Origin: Miscanthus floridulus | Lineage: Eukaryota > Streptophyta > Magnoliopsida > Poales > Poaceae | DNA: 64,000 bases | Reading direction: 5' to 3' | Assembly: GCF_019320115.1 (NCBI RefSeq) | Contig: NC_089598.1 | Span: 82,852,059-82,916,058, forward strand | In this document: one piece after another, positions 1 to 11,150 of the stretch | How positions within the stretch are numbered: position 1 is the first letter of the stretch | How the letters are laid out: each line of letters opens with the position of its first letter | The notes under the pieces: model-generated | The model's database searches: none | What the model saw: the letters and a program-made list of their open reading frames with translations, nothing else | Told to the model about the DNA's origin: nothing | Made by a program: the position numbers and the translations under genes

Positions 1-52
1 TTGCAAACCTTGAATTTACCAAACGCACTGAGTCGTTTGAGAATCTAATCCA
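1..52 (-). CDS. Possible internal exon of an unidentified minus-strand gene, cut by the window edge
   Basis: Read on the minus strand, a pyrimidine-rich acceptor ending in CTTCCAG lies just before base 52, and the 52 bases from there to the window edge are open in one frame (starting W-I-R-F-S-N-D). The upstream sequence is AT-rich and intron-like. No family is recognisable from 17 residues. It could belong to the same transcription unit as the candidate exons near 2.2-2.4 kb and the GC-rich block at 4.1-4.7 kb, or it may be chance. Confidence 0.2.
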
Positions 53-417
53 CTGGAAGAGAGAACACCTGAAGAGCAGATTTATAGCAGAGCAGTAGGA
101 CCTATTGACCTAAAAAATGAACACAATATCATCATTCATAAATATATGCACTCAATTTGATTAACTGCTATTATCACAGCTGGAATCCGATACAGGAGAC
201 ACTTGTCATGCATGGCATCTAGTTAGCGGAGAATCGCTTCAAAAGATGAAAAAAGGAAATAAACACCATTACTACTCCATCTTACAATCCATTGCCTCAT
301 TATCAGTATATGGCCTCAAACTGACTTTCAACAACAATGAGCAGGTCACAGATTAACAACAATGTTCTTTTCTGAAAACGCAATTGGAATACACATTAAC
401 TAAAAATAGGCTAATTG

Positions 418-501
418 TTCATTATTGCAAAAGCAGTATTGCACGGAAAAATTATATTGTGCTATCATAGGGGCAGGTTCATTATTGCAAAAGCAGTATT
501 A
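418..501. repeat. Short direct repeat, 24 bp, two copies 60 bp apart
   Basis: The sequence beginning GTTCATTATTGCAAAAGCAG occurs at 418-441 and again at 478-501. It lies in AT-rich, apparently non-coding DNA. The rest of 53-2150 shows no convincing exon or transposon end to me. Confidence 0.7.
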
Positions 502-2151
502 AAGCATGGGATATACAGATAGGCACACATACAGTACTCACTGCTGAAGAGTACTGGATGCTAAATCTAAACAGTGTATGTAAACTAATATAATGTATGT
601 TCAACAATGTATATAACACTGAGGCAAGTTTAGGTAACAAACAAATAGTTGTGACCAAATTCAATAATTTTCATTGGTATATAATAATAAGTTTTCGTTC
701 AAAATTATCATCTTGTTCATGATCACTTCAGTAAGGTAGCAGCCCAAAGATCATTATCGAAATATATGGAACCAAGTTGCAGCTCTAAAAGCTAAGCGAC
801 GATTTAGATTCTGCAAACTTCCACAAGTTTCTAACAACCCATAAGGGGTGCCAAAATCATCAAATGGGACCATGTGTTCCTGAGAATTCCTTAAAAATTA
901 AATACCTAAGAAAGTCTACTTATCAGGTTTGTCAATCAGTTAAGGATTAGAATATTAAGCCTAAAGGAAGTAATGAAGTAAACAGTGTTTACAGGTTACA
1001 ATTTTCAGTACTGTGGTAGTGCTAACAAAACATAAATCTAATTGTCTCATCATCACCTATCCTGATCCCATCTACAATGCCTATCAAAATGCCACCAAGG
1101 TGGGGAGGATGAAGAACAAAAGGGCTAGGAACATTCGGAGCAAAGCACACAGAATCGTAGGCGTAGATTCAGTAAAGAACATGGGTGTGCACATGTACGC
1201 ATAGGGGTCGAATTTTTCATTACAAAGTATAGTGCAGTTAGTCTGAAAGTGCAACCAAATATTATCCTTGCATTGCCGATGCTATAACATAGCTAGTAGT
1301 TTTGTATAGCCTCCTCCATACTAAGCAAATAATCTCTCTGCAATGCACATATGTAAAGGCATGATGCCAGGGCATTTAATTTTTTTATTTCCTAATTATT
1401 GGAGTTGTGCAGCACCAGAAATCCAGTCCAAACAGGGCATTGAAATTTCAGAACCTGCTCCAAGAGGTACATGAATTACATTCAAAGAGATAAAAGGATG
1501 CAACAATTTCAGTGGTCCAAAAGTTCAGTAGCCTGGCCCCAGGTAAAATCGTATCATTTTTTGTATGACCTTGTAACAAACCGATCCACACTACTATTAT
1601 ATACACGAGTGCATCCTTGTAAATTGGTAAATAAAACTTCTATATATACTGCAAGGCCATGACAAAGGCGTGGGCACAACGACCAATACGTATGATTGCT
1701 TTTCCATTGCAAATTAATTATAAGTTTCACGTGACTTTTCATGTGACTTGAATCCTACATTTTTTCTATTCTATTATTATGAGAATCCTGTGTTTCAAAG
1801 TTGTCTTGAAATTTTTACTCTTCCTGGCAGCAAAGCCACTATATACAGTACGAGCATCATCAAATTGAATAAATCGTGTTGTTCAATGGAATGAATTGTC
1901 CTATAGCATATTAAGTCTATCAACTGAAATGGATACACACAAGCAAGCGAACGCACAAGTTGAGAAATCGACACACAAGCAGCTATGAGAGGTAGTTGCA
2001 GCAGTGGTGATGTATCGAACCATCGAATAAATCAAAAGTCTGACCATTTCAATGCCATCGACCACAGAATAATCAGCACAACCAAGTGTCACAGATAACA
2101 CATATGAAACTGATTCTAGAGAAAATAGATTCAGAGATACTTGAGATACCT

Positions 2152-2436
2152 GAGGTCTCAATCAGCTTCTTCGTTTCTTCTCGTTCTTAACTTCTTGTTT
2201 CTCTGCAAAGAAATGAAACTGATTCTAAGTTTGCTTGTGTAGTTTTTCAGAGCTTGCATGAAGGTTCCAAGGTTCAAAGCATGTCTACTGTGTCAAACAT
2301 GAACACATATTCCTATCAAAATAATGTGAAAGTTTTTTTTTCACTCGTTCTTGAAGCAAATTCGGAGTTATCAGGGAGACTATGACAGGAAAGGAGAATC
2401 ACCTTAACCATTAGGCTGCACCCTGCAGCCATATTT
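2152..2436 (-). CDS. Two candidate 3' exons of an unidentified minus-strand gene
   Basis: On the minus strand a TTTCTTGCAG acceptor at about 2437-2446 is followed by about 34 bases that stay open in one frame (ending L-M-V-K) up to a GTGATT donor near 2402. The next acceptor, CTCTTTGCAG-like and ending at about 2204, is followed by R-N-K-K-L-R-T-R-R-N-E-E-A-D and a TGA at about 2160. The frames join across the 0.2-kb intron and give a basic C-terminus. I recognise no family. Exons this short can arise by chance, so this is a pointer only; the frame of any upstream exon was not established. Confidence 0.25.
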
Positions 2437-3027
2437 CTGCAAGAAAATTTTTTAAACACTTGACCACAATGACATATATATGAACTTTGAAGCTTGTGGC
2501 ACAGATAAAAAAAACTCTAAAATTCTTTGTAGCCACTCTTATAAAGTAAAATCAAAAGGCATTCTGAGAGGCATCACATGTATCTTTGTAGTTAATCAAT
2601 GGTGTAGGAGAGCCCCTATTTTCCATTGAAATAACCCACAATTGCCTGTTCCTTCAAAAAAACGTAGAGACCATCAGACCACACCCACATGAGTTTCATG
2701 CCAATTCAGGACCAACACATGTGTTCTACTCTATCTCTGGCATCAAACAAAAACTCCAGAGTTACTGATGCATTCAGCCAAGGGAAAAAGAAATAAAATG
2801 ACAAACAGCCAAGCACGCACAGAACCTTGACTAAATATCTCAATCATCTAAAGCTTGACTAAAGAATTTATATAGCAGGCGAAGCCCCCACTGTAGAGAT
2901 TTATATATTAAAAAATAAACTGTACAGAGATTTCAAAATGAAAGGGAAACAACTACAAGGCTGTACATCTGTACTGAACTCAGAGAAGGATAGAAGAGAA
3001 CATCAGGGGGGAGTCAGCCTTGGAGTC

Positions 3028-3102
3028 CTAAAGAGGACAAAAAGGTCGCTCTTTTTGAATCACAAAGTATATGGGCTTGCATTCAATCTGAACAATATCA
3101 TC
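3028..3102 (-). CDS. Candidate terminal exon, 24 codons plus TAG, unidentified
   Basis: A TTTCACAG acceptor (minus strand, ending at 3103) precedes a frame that reads D-D-I-V-Q-I-E-C-K-P-I-Y-F-V and continues to TAG at 3028-3030. AT-rich sequence with a possible poly(A) region follows. The reading looks protein-like, but it would end before the candidate exons at 2152-2436, so the two cannot both belong to one simple transcript. It could be an alternative 3' end, a pseudogene remnant or chance. Confidence 0.2.
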   Translation of the reverse strand, partial: DDIVQIECKPIYFVIQKERPFCPL

Positions 3103-3345
3103 CTGTGAAACATATGTATGAATGAAAGTATAAGGCACATAAGTTACTTGCTAATGGTAGAATCTAGCCATTCACAAAAACTCAGAGAAGCAATGTCAAT
3201 ACAAAAGTGCAGGGAGAAATTTGTTCACTGAAAATGGTCACTAAAAATATACTTTTATTAGGCATTTTGATTTATCTAACAATGGTAGTGAACTAACGAC
3301 ACTGCCCATATTGTCTGATGTTTGGAACATGTGATCGAAGGAAAA

Positions 3346-3365
3346 AAAAAAGGGGGGGGGGGGGG
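3346..3365. repeat. Homopolymer run, poly-A followed by poly-G
   Basis: About ten A residues are followed directly by about fourteen G residues. The exact length is unreliable because such runs are error-prone in sequencing and assembly. No function is implied. Confidence 0.8.
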
Positions 3366-3510
3366 TTGTTCTTGTTCCTGCAATATAGGTTACTAGCAGG
3401 AAGTTTCAGTTCAGGCTCATGGTTGTTTCTGTAATTCCAATACAGTACGCTGAAAAGCCTGAAAGTAAATTTGCTTGCTTAAGAAAAGCTGAAGGCTTTG
3501 TGATACGCCA

Positions 3511-3593
3511 GGCACTCCAAATGACAATTTGGTACTGCTTACATGAAGCCATGAAGGGTTTTTAGGCACTCCAAATGACAATTTGGTACTGCT
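3511..3593. repeat. 29-bp direct repeat, two copies with 54-bp period
   Basis: GGCACTCCAAATGACAATTT plus nine more bases occurs at 3511-3539 and 3565-3593. Each copy contains the inverted repeat CCAAAT/ATTTGG. It is probably a local duplication in non-coding DNA. Confidence 0.75.
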
Positions 3594-4074
3594 GTGAATC
3601 TACTCTGCATCAGGAAGGCTCAAGAGATCTAGGTAAGCTACCTAATTAGTAGTTAGTAGCAAGAAAAAGCATTGCATTTAATAGTTAGTCTGCTTAAAAG
3701 CAGCAATGCATGTAATCGGCCGATGATATAAATAAACTACATTGGTTTATACTATCTCAAAAAAACATAGAGTGGCCCTGACATTTGACGGTTAAATGAA
3801 AGCATGACATCAAATTGAACAGAAATCAATTAAAAAATCACAAGAACAAGCACCTACAAAAGTCTCTGCAAGATCGTTGCCACTCTAAGCAACCCAGAAA
3901 GAGAATTTGGCCCCAACATCTGCTGAACGATTCCACCCCTACTCTAGGATGGCATACAATTTCTTAGCTTCAGACTCCAGTACCCTAAATCCTCCCCCAA
4001 GATCCCCAAGAACGGCAGGATTCGATCTCCCAAAGGCCAAATCACAACCAAACAGGAATCGCTCAAGAACGTAC

Positions 4075-4700
4075 CTGAAAACTTCGATGCTCCCAAGAAC
4101 GCACGAACCAGGCCCCAATTGCTCCTTCAGGGCATGATTGGAGCCAACACGAAGCGGGGGAGCAGGAGACGCGGGCGAGGTTGCCGTGGCGTCCGAGCCT
4201 GAGAAGAAGCAGGCGAATCGAGGGCGGGGAGACAAAAACGCGGCGGTGACGGAGCGGGCTGAAGCCGACGCAAAACGTGCCGACCCAGCGTCGGTGCTGG
4301 CGCTGACAACGGAGGTGGCCTCGCCAGGCGAATCGAGGGCGGGTAGAGGAAGACACTGCGGCGGCGGCGGGCGGTCCGCAGATCTGTCGCGGGCACCTGC
4401 GGGCGGGCGCAGGCACCGTCGGCGCGGCAACCTGCGGGTGGGCGCGGCCGGCGTCACGGCCAGCTTCGGGCGGGCGTGGGCTGAGGCGCGGCGAGCTGTG
4501 GGCGGGTGCGGCGGCGGCGCGGCCAGCTGCGGGTGGGGGACCATGGGGAGGCGGGCGGAGGAATCACGAGATCGAGGCATAGGAGTGGTTTCCTTTTGTG
4601 CGGCGTGGACTCGCGGTGATCGTGCGGATTGGTCTTTCCTTCTGCGGCGTGGACGCGTTCGCACGGCGAGCGGCAGGGGATCGTAGGGGAAGGCAGACCG
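4075..4700 (-). other. GC-rich block, possible first exon and promoter of an unidentified minus-strand gene
   Basis: Base composition shifts sharply from AT-rich to strongly GC-rich here, as in first exons and CpG-rich 5' regions of grass genes. Overlapping frames are open on both strands, so open length alone means little. On the minus strand the block ends in a good donor, TTTTCAG|GTACGTTC, with the exon edge at 4075. Downstream on that strand the DNA is intron-like. I cannot choose a start codon or a protein family; the block may be 5' UTR. Sequence from 4750 to 5170 shows nothing else I can support. Confidence 0.35.
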
Positions 4701-5220
4701 AGGGAGCGACGGGTGCGGGATCGCAGGCGTGGGTGGACGGATGGACCAAAAATAAATGTCGCACCAAAAAATATCAACGCTTTGTTCTTTTTAGTTGTAG
4801 GAGATTCGATTCTGTTTTTTCTGTTGGGATCGAAACTTCTGGTCACGCAGGACTCGACTCTCGTGTGGCAAAGTCCATGTACGTTAAGAAATTTGTGTTC
4901 GATTTGGTTCGATCTGGTCGTCCATGGTGGTTGAAACCGAATCGATGAGAGTTAGCAAAAATTGTTATGGAAAGGCCAGACAAAAATTTAGGCTAAAATT
5001 TTGTCGCTTTAGTATTAGAGATAGATTCCTATGATTTTGCTTCTGTGTTCCAAATGACCTAAATGGGACCTATATGTTTTCGGTTTTCTATGTTCCAAAC
5101 GAGGCCTAAACGGGACCTATGTGTAAGAGGGGAAATGTCGTTGAGGAAATTAAACGAGTGCTCAAAATTTAAATGCTTTCGTCACTTATTTCAAGATTGA
5201 GGGAACAGGTTACAAAATTA

Positions 5221-5386
5221 AACTCCCTTTGGCACGGCTTCACTGGTGAAGCCAGAAAAACTAGTTTTTCTCGACTTCTAGATCATTTTAACCCCGGCTT
5301 ACAAAATAGCTTCACGCTACAGTACCTCGATTTGCGCAAAATAGATGAAGCCGAAACCGACATAAGCCGTGCCAAAGAGGCCCTTA
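5221..5386. mobile_element. MITE with CTTTGGCACGGCTT terminal inverted repeats
   Basis: The left end reads CTCCCTTTGGCACGGCTTCA and the right end carries AAGCCGTGCCAAAGAGGCCC, which is its inverse apart from a few bases. The interior has further inverted segments around GGTGAAGCC. Size and ends fit the small non-autonomous DNA transposons common in grass intergenic DNA. I could not fix a target duplication, so the outer boundaries may be off by a few bases. An open frame crosses it but follows the repeat, not a gene. Confidence 0.65.
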
Positions 5387-5646
5387 GAGTAGCGACAGCA
5401 AAAGTTACGAGCCTTGCGACATTGAGACATGGTCACATGACAAAATTGCCCCCGCAACATGCAGCACCAAGTAAGAATATTCTTTATGGATTTCAACACA
5501 AAACTGAGCCAAAACTTGATCTAACAGGCGCTCGAATATCTTAGATCTACATTTTCATCAGTTGATACGACTAGGGTATAGTACCCCCACCTTCCAGCCT
5601 TCCACATCAGACATACCCATTCCTCAGGGGCATACATGCTTCAGCT

Positions 5647-8600
5647 TCACTCACTATCCTCATTGTCTTCGACCAGGATCTTCTTACAGGCCTCGTAGCA
5701 CATGAACGAGATGCCCGCTGCAGGCATCAGCTTGATGCAGCTCGGTCCGAGCCCCTTGTACAGGCCGCCGATCCCTTCCTTCTCCATTATGCAGTAGAGC
5801 GCATGGAACACATTCTTGTAGATCTGCCTCCCGCCTACTGCTCCTACCTGCATTTGCTTGCGGGCCACCTCGAGAGGGAAGGTGGCAGTGCTGGAGATAG
5901 CACCAGCTGCTGAACCAATTAGGAGAGTTGCGATGTTGCTGATCTCCTCCTGCTTGAACGTCTTCCTATAGAGCTTCTTTAGGGTGTCATAGGCATAGTA
6001 ATTGGTCGCAGAATATGGCACCACTCCTATCAGACTTGGTGTCAGACCACGGTAGAGCTCTGATGGACCTTCCTCTCGCAAAATCTTGACGAAAGCATGG
6101 AGGAAGTTGTCATAGACATCTTTCTGCAGAAACAAGGAGTGAGCTGAGGTGCACAGAGAAACATCAGTTATTCAAGCGGTTAAGAGCTCTGTGCACCTCT
6201 ATCGTCAATCTGGTCTTAATCAATTCCAATGGATACATGCACAGGGTTGAGCTGACTCCAGCAAGTGCTCCAGCAACAAGTGATGGAGGTAGGAAGGTCT
6301 TTGGGGACTCATCAGCCTTTGGAGTCAAGAATTTCTTGGCAGTATCAAAAGCAAACAGCTGCATTTGAACAAAGAGGTCAGCTATATAAAGGCATGTTCG
6401 TACAACAGTATAGGTGATGCTTGATCACTTGTTGCAAAAACCAAGGTCTCTGGATATCTTAGATTCATAAGCAGAAAAAAATGGACATGGAATACCACAA
6501 GCAAAGTCATAATAAAGGCTAACATATACTACCATTTTGAGAGTCCATATCTAAATAAATTTCTCTTGCAGTGCAGGCCATAAAAAATATCCAAGAAGCA
6601 CACTGCTAATTAACAAATTCATTTTGAGGCCTCTCACATGTTTAGAAACAAAATTATATGGTAGCATATTATACATGTTTGCCGCCTATAGAGTGTCAAA
6701 CATGCCTATTCTGCACATGACCAGATAGCAAGCTCAAAATATCAGAAAAAAATATATAATATTCAAAATATAAGGTAAGTGGTTGCAACTCAGTTGATAC
6801 GATTCATAAACTACCAATCTAGACCAGTATTCAAAAAGGCATGATTCCACGGCCACCTAGGCACGCCTATGCGCTAGGTGACAGGGTACTGTGGACCCTA
6901 GGGGGGGTAGGCGGTACCTAGGTGGCGCCCGTCGGCCGTGGCGGCCGGACATGCCGTCCCCGGTGTTCCTACAAGCAGATCCACGAAGGTAAGGATGCTG
7001 AGCGGCGAGGGAGGAGGTGGGAACAGCAGGGGCGCCGGAGGAGGAGGTGGGAACAGCTGGGACGGCGGGGGAGGAGGCATGGATGGCGGGCTGCTTGCAG
7101 GCAGAGACAGCAGGCACGGCCGCACAGCGTCGGAGACGGCAGGCGCAGCCTCGCAGCGGCGGAGACAGCAGCCGGGAGGAAGCTAGCGGCGGCGGAGACG
7201 GCAGGGAGGAGGCGGGCGGAAAGCAGAGTCCGTGAGTCGAGAAGATAAGGTGGACGTGTGCACCTGGGAGGGAAAGGTGGGCTGGGCTTTTTTGGGGCTT
7301 TTCTGTCTAACTTTCAGTCCACAGTCCCCTGTTTTTTTCTTTTATTTAATGTAATATATGTATATGTGTAGAACGCCTAGAAAACTCCTAGACGACGCCT
7401 AGGCACGCTTAGGATCTAGTACCGGTCAGCACCTAGATACCTCCTAGCGCCTTTTTGAACATTGATCTAGACAAAGCTGAATAACCACAAACAACAAGGT
7501 CCATAGCTTGAAGTGGTAAAATGTTATCAAAACCAAGGATAGCAATATGATACCATATATTTTCTTGTAGAGGATACAGATCATATCAAGAATGTAATAA
7601 GCAACTAAAAGATCAAGAGCAACTAGATGAAGAAAAGCATGAAGCGAACACTAACTCCTTTGAAGAATGTGTTTGCAAATCACATATACTATACTAATAG
7701 CAGCCAGGGTGCTGTTACAGAAATTTAACTTCAGATGGATTTGAAGAATGTCTCAGTATATTGGTAAAATCTTATTTCAACATGGAATTGTTTGTACTGC
7801 TAGGCCATCAGCAAAATGGAATTGGCAGTACAACAGTATCAAATATAATTAATCTTTTCCTAATCATTTATCCATAATTACCAACCCCACTTAAGTGTAA
7901 AAAACACCATGATTTGTACAAGCATCAGTTAGCATCACTGATACAAAAACTGACAACAGTGACATCACATGATAGAATTTTAAGCAACAGGACCTGACCT
8001 CCAGGACATCTAAATGGTATTATCAAATCAAATAAAAAAAGGAAGTAGTTTACCTCAATTGCTTTGCTTGGCGCAACCCGGATAACATTGACAAGATTCC
8101 CACGGAAAAGCCCAGTCCACCCCTCAGTGTTCATGATTGACTGGAACACCTCTATCATGGAGTCACCGTTGCTCCCAACCATCAAGTGAGTCCTGATTGT
8201 CTCCAGTGGTGCCACACAAGTCCTGGAAACAGCACCCGCAAAAGCTCCACTAACCAGCCTCCTCAAATGTGGGTTCCCAATCTTAATCTTCAGCTTCAGC
8301 CCACGTTTCTTGGCTGCCTTCTTTGCCTTAGCATCCACCACCTCCTCCTCCACTGGCTCAGCCTTAGTGCTAATAACCTTGTACCCAACCGCCTCGGACA
8401 CGTACTTCATGCAATGATCAGCAAACGGAATCTTAATATCCTTGTCACCCGGACCCGGCGCCACTGCTGGCAAACCCGTCGACACTTTAAGACCCACGCT
8501 AGCAAACAGGCTGCCGTGAGCAGGCCCAGAGCCTTGCAGGCTTAGAGAGAAGCCCTTGTCTTCATGTGAATCCCAAGGGAACCGGAGCTCCGGGAGCTGA

Positions 8601-8680
8601 ATAGACCAGCCCTGCTTCTTCTCCACGGATAATACGCTGTTCTTGCTCCTCGCAGTCATCGCCACCATCGTCGCCGCCAT
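5647..8680 (-). CDS. BRITTLE1-like mitochondrial carrier family protein (adenylate/nucleotide-sugar transporter), 3 exons
   Basis: The coding exons are 8054-8680, 6197-6358 and 5647-6123 on the minus strand. All introns are GT-AG, both junctions are phase 0, and the product has 421 residues. Three carrier repeats are visible by their signatures: P-L-E-T-I-R (158-163), P-L-E-L-I-K (252-257) and P-L-E-V-A-R (346-351). The order is the one known for maize BT1 and its paralogues, with the family stretches LVAGALAG and GLGPSCIKLMPAAGI. The first 130 residues form a variable, partly basic N-terminus ending in a lysine-rich run, as expected for an organelle-targeted BT1 protein. The short acidic tail (VEDNEDSE) lacks the longer C-terminal extension of endosperm BT1, so a BT1-2/BT1-like adenine nucleotide carrier of plastid envelope or mitochondrial inner membrane is more likely than the endosperm ADP-glucose transporter. 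The substrate cannot be read from sequence. The frame is intact. The start at 8678-8680 gives the MAATM N-terminus typical of this family. Confidence 0.93.
6830..7459. mobile_element. 630-bp non-autonomous DNA transposon inside the carrier gene's first intron
   Basis: The ends are perfect 11-bp inverted repeats: TTCAAAAAGGC at 6830 and GCCTTTTTGAA ending at 7459. Subterminal CCTAGGCACGCCTA/CGCCTAGGCACGC motifs also face each other. The centre (about 6900-7250) is very GC-rich, with imperfect repeats of GGAGGAGGTGGGAACAGC, and resembles neither the AT-rich intron nor its own ends. Ends and layout suggest a hAT- or Mutator-like non-autonomous element, perhaps with captured GC-rich DNA. I did not find a convincing target duplication. 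Frames in the core are open on both strands and are not treated as genes. Confidence 0.65.
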
Positions 8681-9420
8681 TTTCTTAGAAAATAGCTTTG
8701 GCTCAACCTGCAGGACACGCAGCGGGGGGGCTCAGGCTTTCAGCAGAGCTGCACTGACGGCCACAACAAGGGGTATATTCTCAGCCACCAATTCCAAAAG
8801 TTTAACACCATTGGTTCAAAATAAGGAGAGCTCGCCACTAAGAATGAAGAATACCACCTACCCACTCCACTAGGAAATCGCAGACAAAGGTGGCCCAAGA
8901 GCTGCTATTTTGACGGAACAATCGGACATCACCACTTAATACAACGAGCACGGGGGGGCAGATGCAGTGAACCTGGGCCTCCCCGCTCCGCCGACCTCAG
9001 CCCGGACCAAACGGACCCATCCTAAGCAAGATCACCAAGCCCTTTTGCCCCACCCGATAAAGCACCGTACGGCACCGGCACCGGCGCCGGCGCGTCGAGG
9101 ATACGAAGCGAAAGGTACCTCGTGGCTGAAGCCGCTTGTGAATCCCGAATTGGACGCCGCTCCTCCCCGTGGCGGCGCGGCGCGGAGCGAAGGCAGGCTG
9201 GTGGTGAGCCGGAGGAGGGCGGCCGGCGGCGGCTTGTTCCTCCCCCCGCCCTGCGCTGCGCTCCGAACTCGAGGGGTGCTGGTGCTGCCGCCCTTTTGTG
9301 AGGGGGGAGGGAGGCGGAGGGGAAAACCCAATCTTACCTTTTTTTGGGGGGTTGGTTCGCAGGGGACCAGGGGGTTATGGCGGACCAACTTGAGGGCAGT
9401 TCCGGGCATTCACAGCGGAT
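8681..9420 (-). promoter_or_regulatory. 5' leader and probable promoter region of the carrier gene, with a possible leader intron
   Basis: Upstream of the carrier ATG the minus strand shows a donor CCACGAG|GTACC (exon edge 9119) and an acceptor TGTCCTGCAG ending at 8708. A leader intron of about 0.4 kb would then place the transcription start in the GC-rich stretch 9120-9420. This is inferred from splice-site quality and base composition only; no TATA box is obvious. Open frames on both strands here are low-complexity and are not called as genes. Confidence 0.35.
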
Positions 9421-9620
9421 TTTTTTAGGGTGCGTGGATGAGCGTCACGGCCAACCGGATGGATTCGCGTCTACTGGTCCGCCCTGCTCTGGCTGGGTTG
9501 GACCGTTGGACGCTGGTTCGAGACCGCGTGTGCAGCTGTGGGCCGTCGGTACATGGGCCTCTCGTTTCAAAACCTGGATTTAGGGTAAGGCCCGTTCGGA
9601 GAAGGACGATTGTTTTGCTG

Positions 9621-10501
9621 GAATTTCGGGAAAAGGTCCATTTCCTTCTAGCTTCGTAAACTATGTTTGTAGTCTGATTTTCTTACGAACTTTGAAACCA
9701 GACATCTTATACCTTCTAAACTCTCAAAACCATCCAAATTACCTCTCTATCCTGGTTTGAAGGCAGGTTTATCTTTTTAAGTTAAAAAATGGGTAAATAC
9801 GTCATAAGTTTTATGAAACCATAAAAAAATGTCTCTAAGATTTTAAAAATCCTAGAAGAATTGTAGAGATACATTGGAATTTTAAAAATGGATTTAGCTC
9901 TAAGAGAATGGAAAAAATCCATAGAAACATAGAAAAGTCTCAAAATATTCTACTTGTTATGTAAACAGCGTTTAAAAAAAATTCCACAAAAAGCATAATA
10001 CGTAACCATTATGGATGCATAGCATGAACACATTGAACATTAATGCATATTGCATTCATATTGGTTGCATCTCATACTTTGTACATGTACAGTATTTTTA
10101 TACCTCGATTAGAATCTTTTGAGGATATTCTAGAATTTTTTGGATATTTTTCTCATTTTCAAAGATCTAAACCTATTTTTTAAAGTTCCTATAGATGTTT
10201 TCATGATATTATATTTGTATTTACCTATCTTAATCTGTCTCTGGAATTGGTTTCTAGTTTTTAAAATCTAAGAGGAATTTTTCATGGTTTAAAACCCCAT
10301 ATCAAGTTTTTACCCATTTTTTATATTTAGAAAAACACAAAAAAAATTGTTTTCAAAACCACTCCAAACTAGGACAGAGAGTTAATTTGAATGATTTTGA
10401 GAGCTTATAGAGGTATAAGATATCTGGTTTTGAAGTTTAAGAAGCAAAACAGACTAGGTGATAACTGAGGGGAAGGCGAAATAGATTTCCTCCAAAATTT
10501 C
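9621..10501. mobile_element. Non-autonomous element with long (about 150 bp) imperfect terminal inverted repeats
   Basis: The left arm (about 9621-9775) and right arm (about 10345-10501) are inverse copies. Examples are AACTTTGAAACCAGACATCT on the left against AGATATCTGGTTTTGAAGTT on the right, and CTATCCTGGTTTGAAGG against CCAAACTAGGACAGAG. The AT-rich centre has no supported coding frame. Long arms with a small non-coding core fit a Mutator-like or foldback element. The arms differ at many positions, so the copy is old. The target duplication was not resolved. The stretch 9431-9620 just before it shows nothing I can name. Confidence 0.55.
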
Positions 10502-10970
10502 ATGAGACTAGAAAGCTTTTATTTTTGGGGCGCGTCGAACTTTCAAAGTCTACGTGTCTCGCCGGTATCGTCGTCGTGAGGTGCCATGTGTTTTTGACTT
10601 GCCACGGAACGGAGGGTACGGGTTTTTCCACACACGGAGAACGACACGGAGACGGCGGACCGCGTCAAGTACCGTATGTGTGTGGCGCCCCACTGTGACT
10701 GAACGGCCGTATGTGTATACCGGACACACACAGCAGCAGCATGAGTTGAGGCGCGCGGCGTGTGTCTTCGTCGGTTTGTGGATTGTGGTCGTGCGCGCGG
10801 CCCAAAGGCCCTGCAGGCTGCAATGAGGGAGCAGGAGCACCGACGGCCGGGCGGCCGGCGGTGCACGGCAATTCCGGGAAGGATGATCTGATCGACGGGA
10901 CAACCATGGCCGGCCGACGCAGTTATGCACGCACATGCGGGGGATCTGGCCCGATCTTTTGCTGACACGT

Positions 10971-11150
10971 GCATGCACTCGTTGAAGGGCAGGGCCAGGG
11001 GTACGAGTACGATTGTACGAAGCTCAGAATGAATACATACATACATACATACTATAATGATGGATGCGATCGTATGCGTGGGCGGAGTACGTCATTCCTT
11101 GCGTCAAATAGTCTGTTTTATTTCCCAGGTACGAGTAGGATAGGAGTACA
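10971..11150. repeat. Left copy of a dispersed direct duplication (see 12771-12955)
   Basis: GCACTCGTTGAAGGG, GGCCAGGGGTAC, GAAGCTCAGAAT and AGGATAGGAGTACAC occur here in that order, and again in the same order and orientation at 12771-12955. Both copies have small indels; this one carries an extra (CATA)n run at 11037-11051. The copies flank the solo LTR but are not adjacent to it. The rest of 10502-11682 is GC-moderate DNA with a few ACGTG motifs and no supported gene. Confidence 0.7.

Noticed and set aside
3939..4664. 241-codon minus-strand and overlapping plus-strand open frames
   Set aside because: GC-rich DNA keeps several frames open on both strands and the translations are low-complexity R/P/A. 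Kept only as a possible first exon or UTR.
5173..5544. 123-codon plus-strand open frame
   Set aside because: It runs across a MITE with inverted ends; there is no domain or gene context, so the frame is fortuitous.
6857..7248. Open frames inside the intron transposon
   Set aside because: They are present on both strands in repetitive GC-rich DNA within a transposon; no family resemblance.
9032..9428. 125- and 153-codon open frames upstream of the carrier gene
   Set aside because: Opposing open frames in a GC-rich leader or promoter region; low-complexity translations.
10543..11046. 167-codon minus-strand frame and its neighbours
   Set aside because: Low-complexity, overlapping frames on both strands, and partly within a direct duplication.
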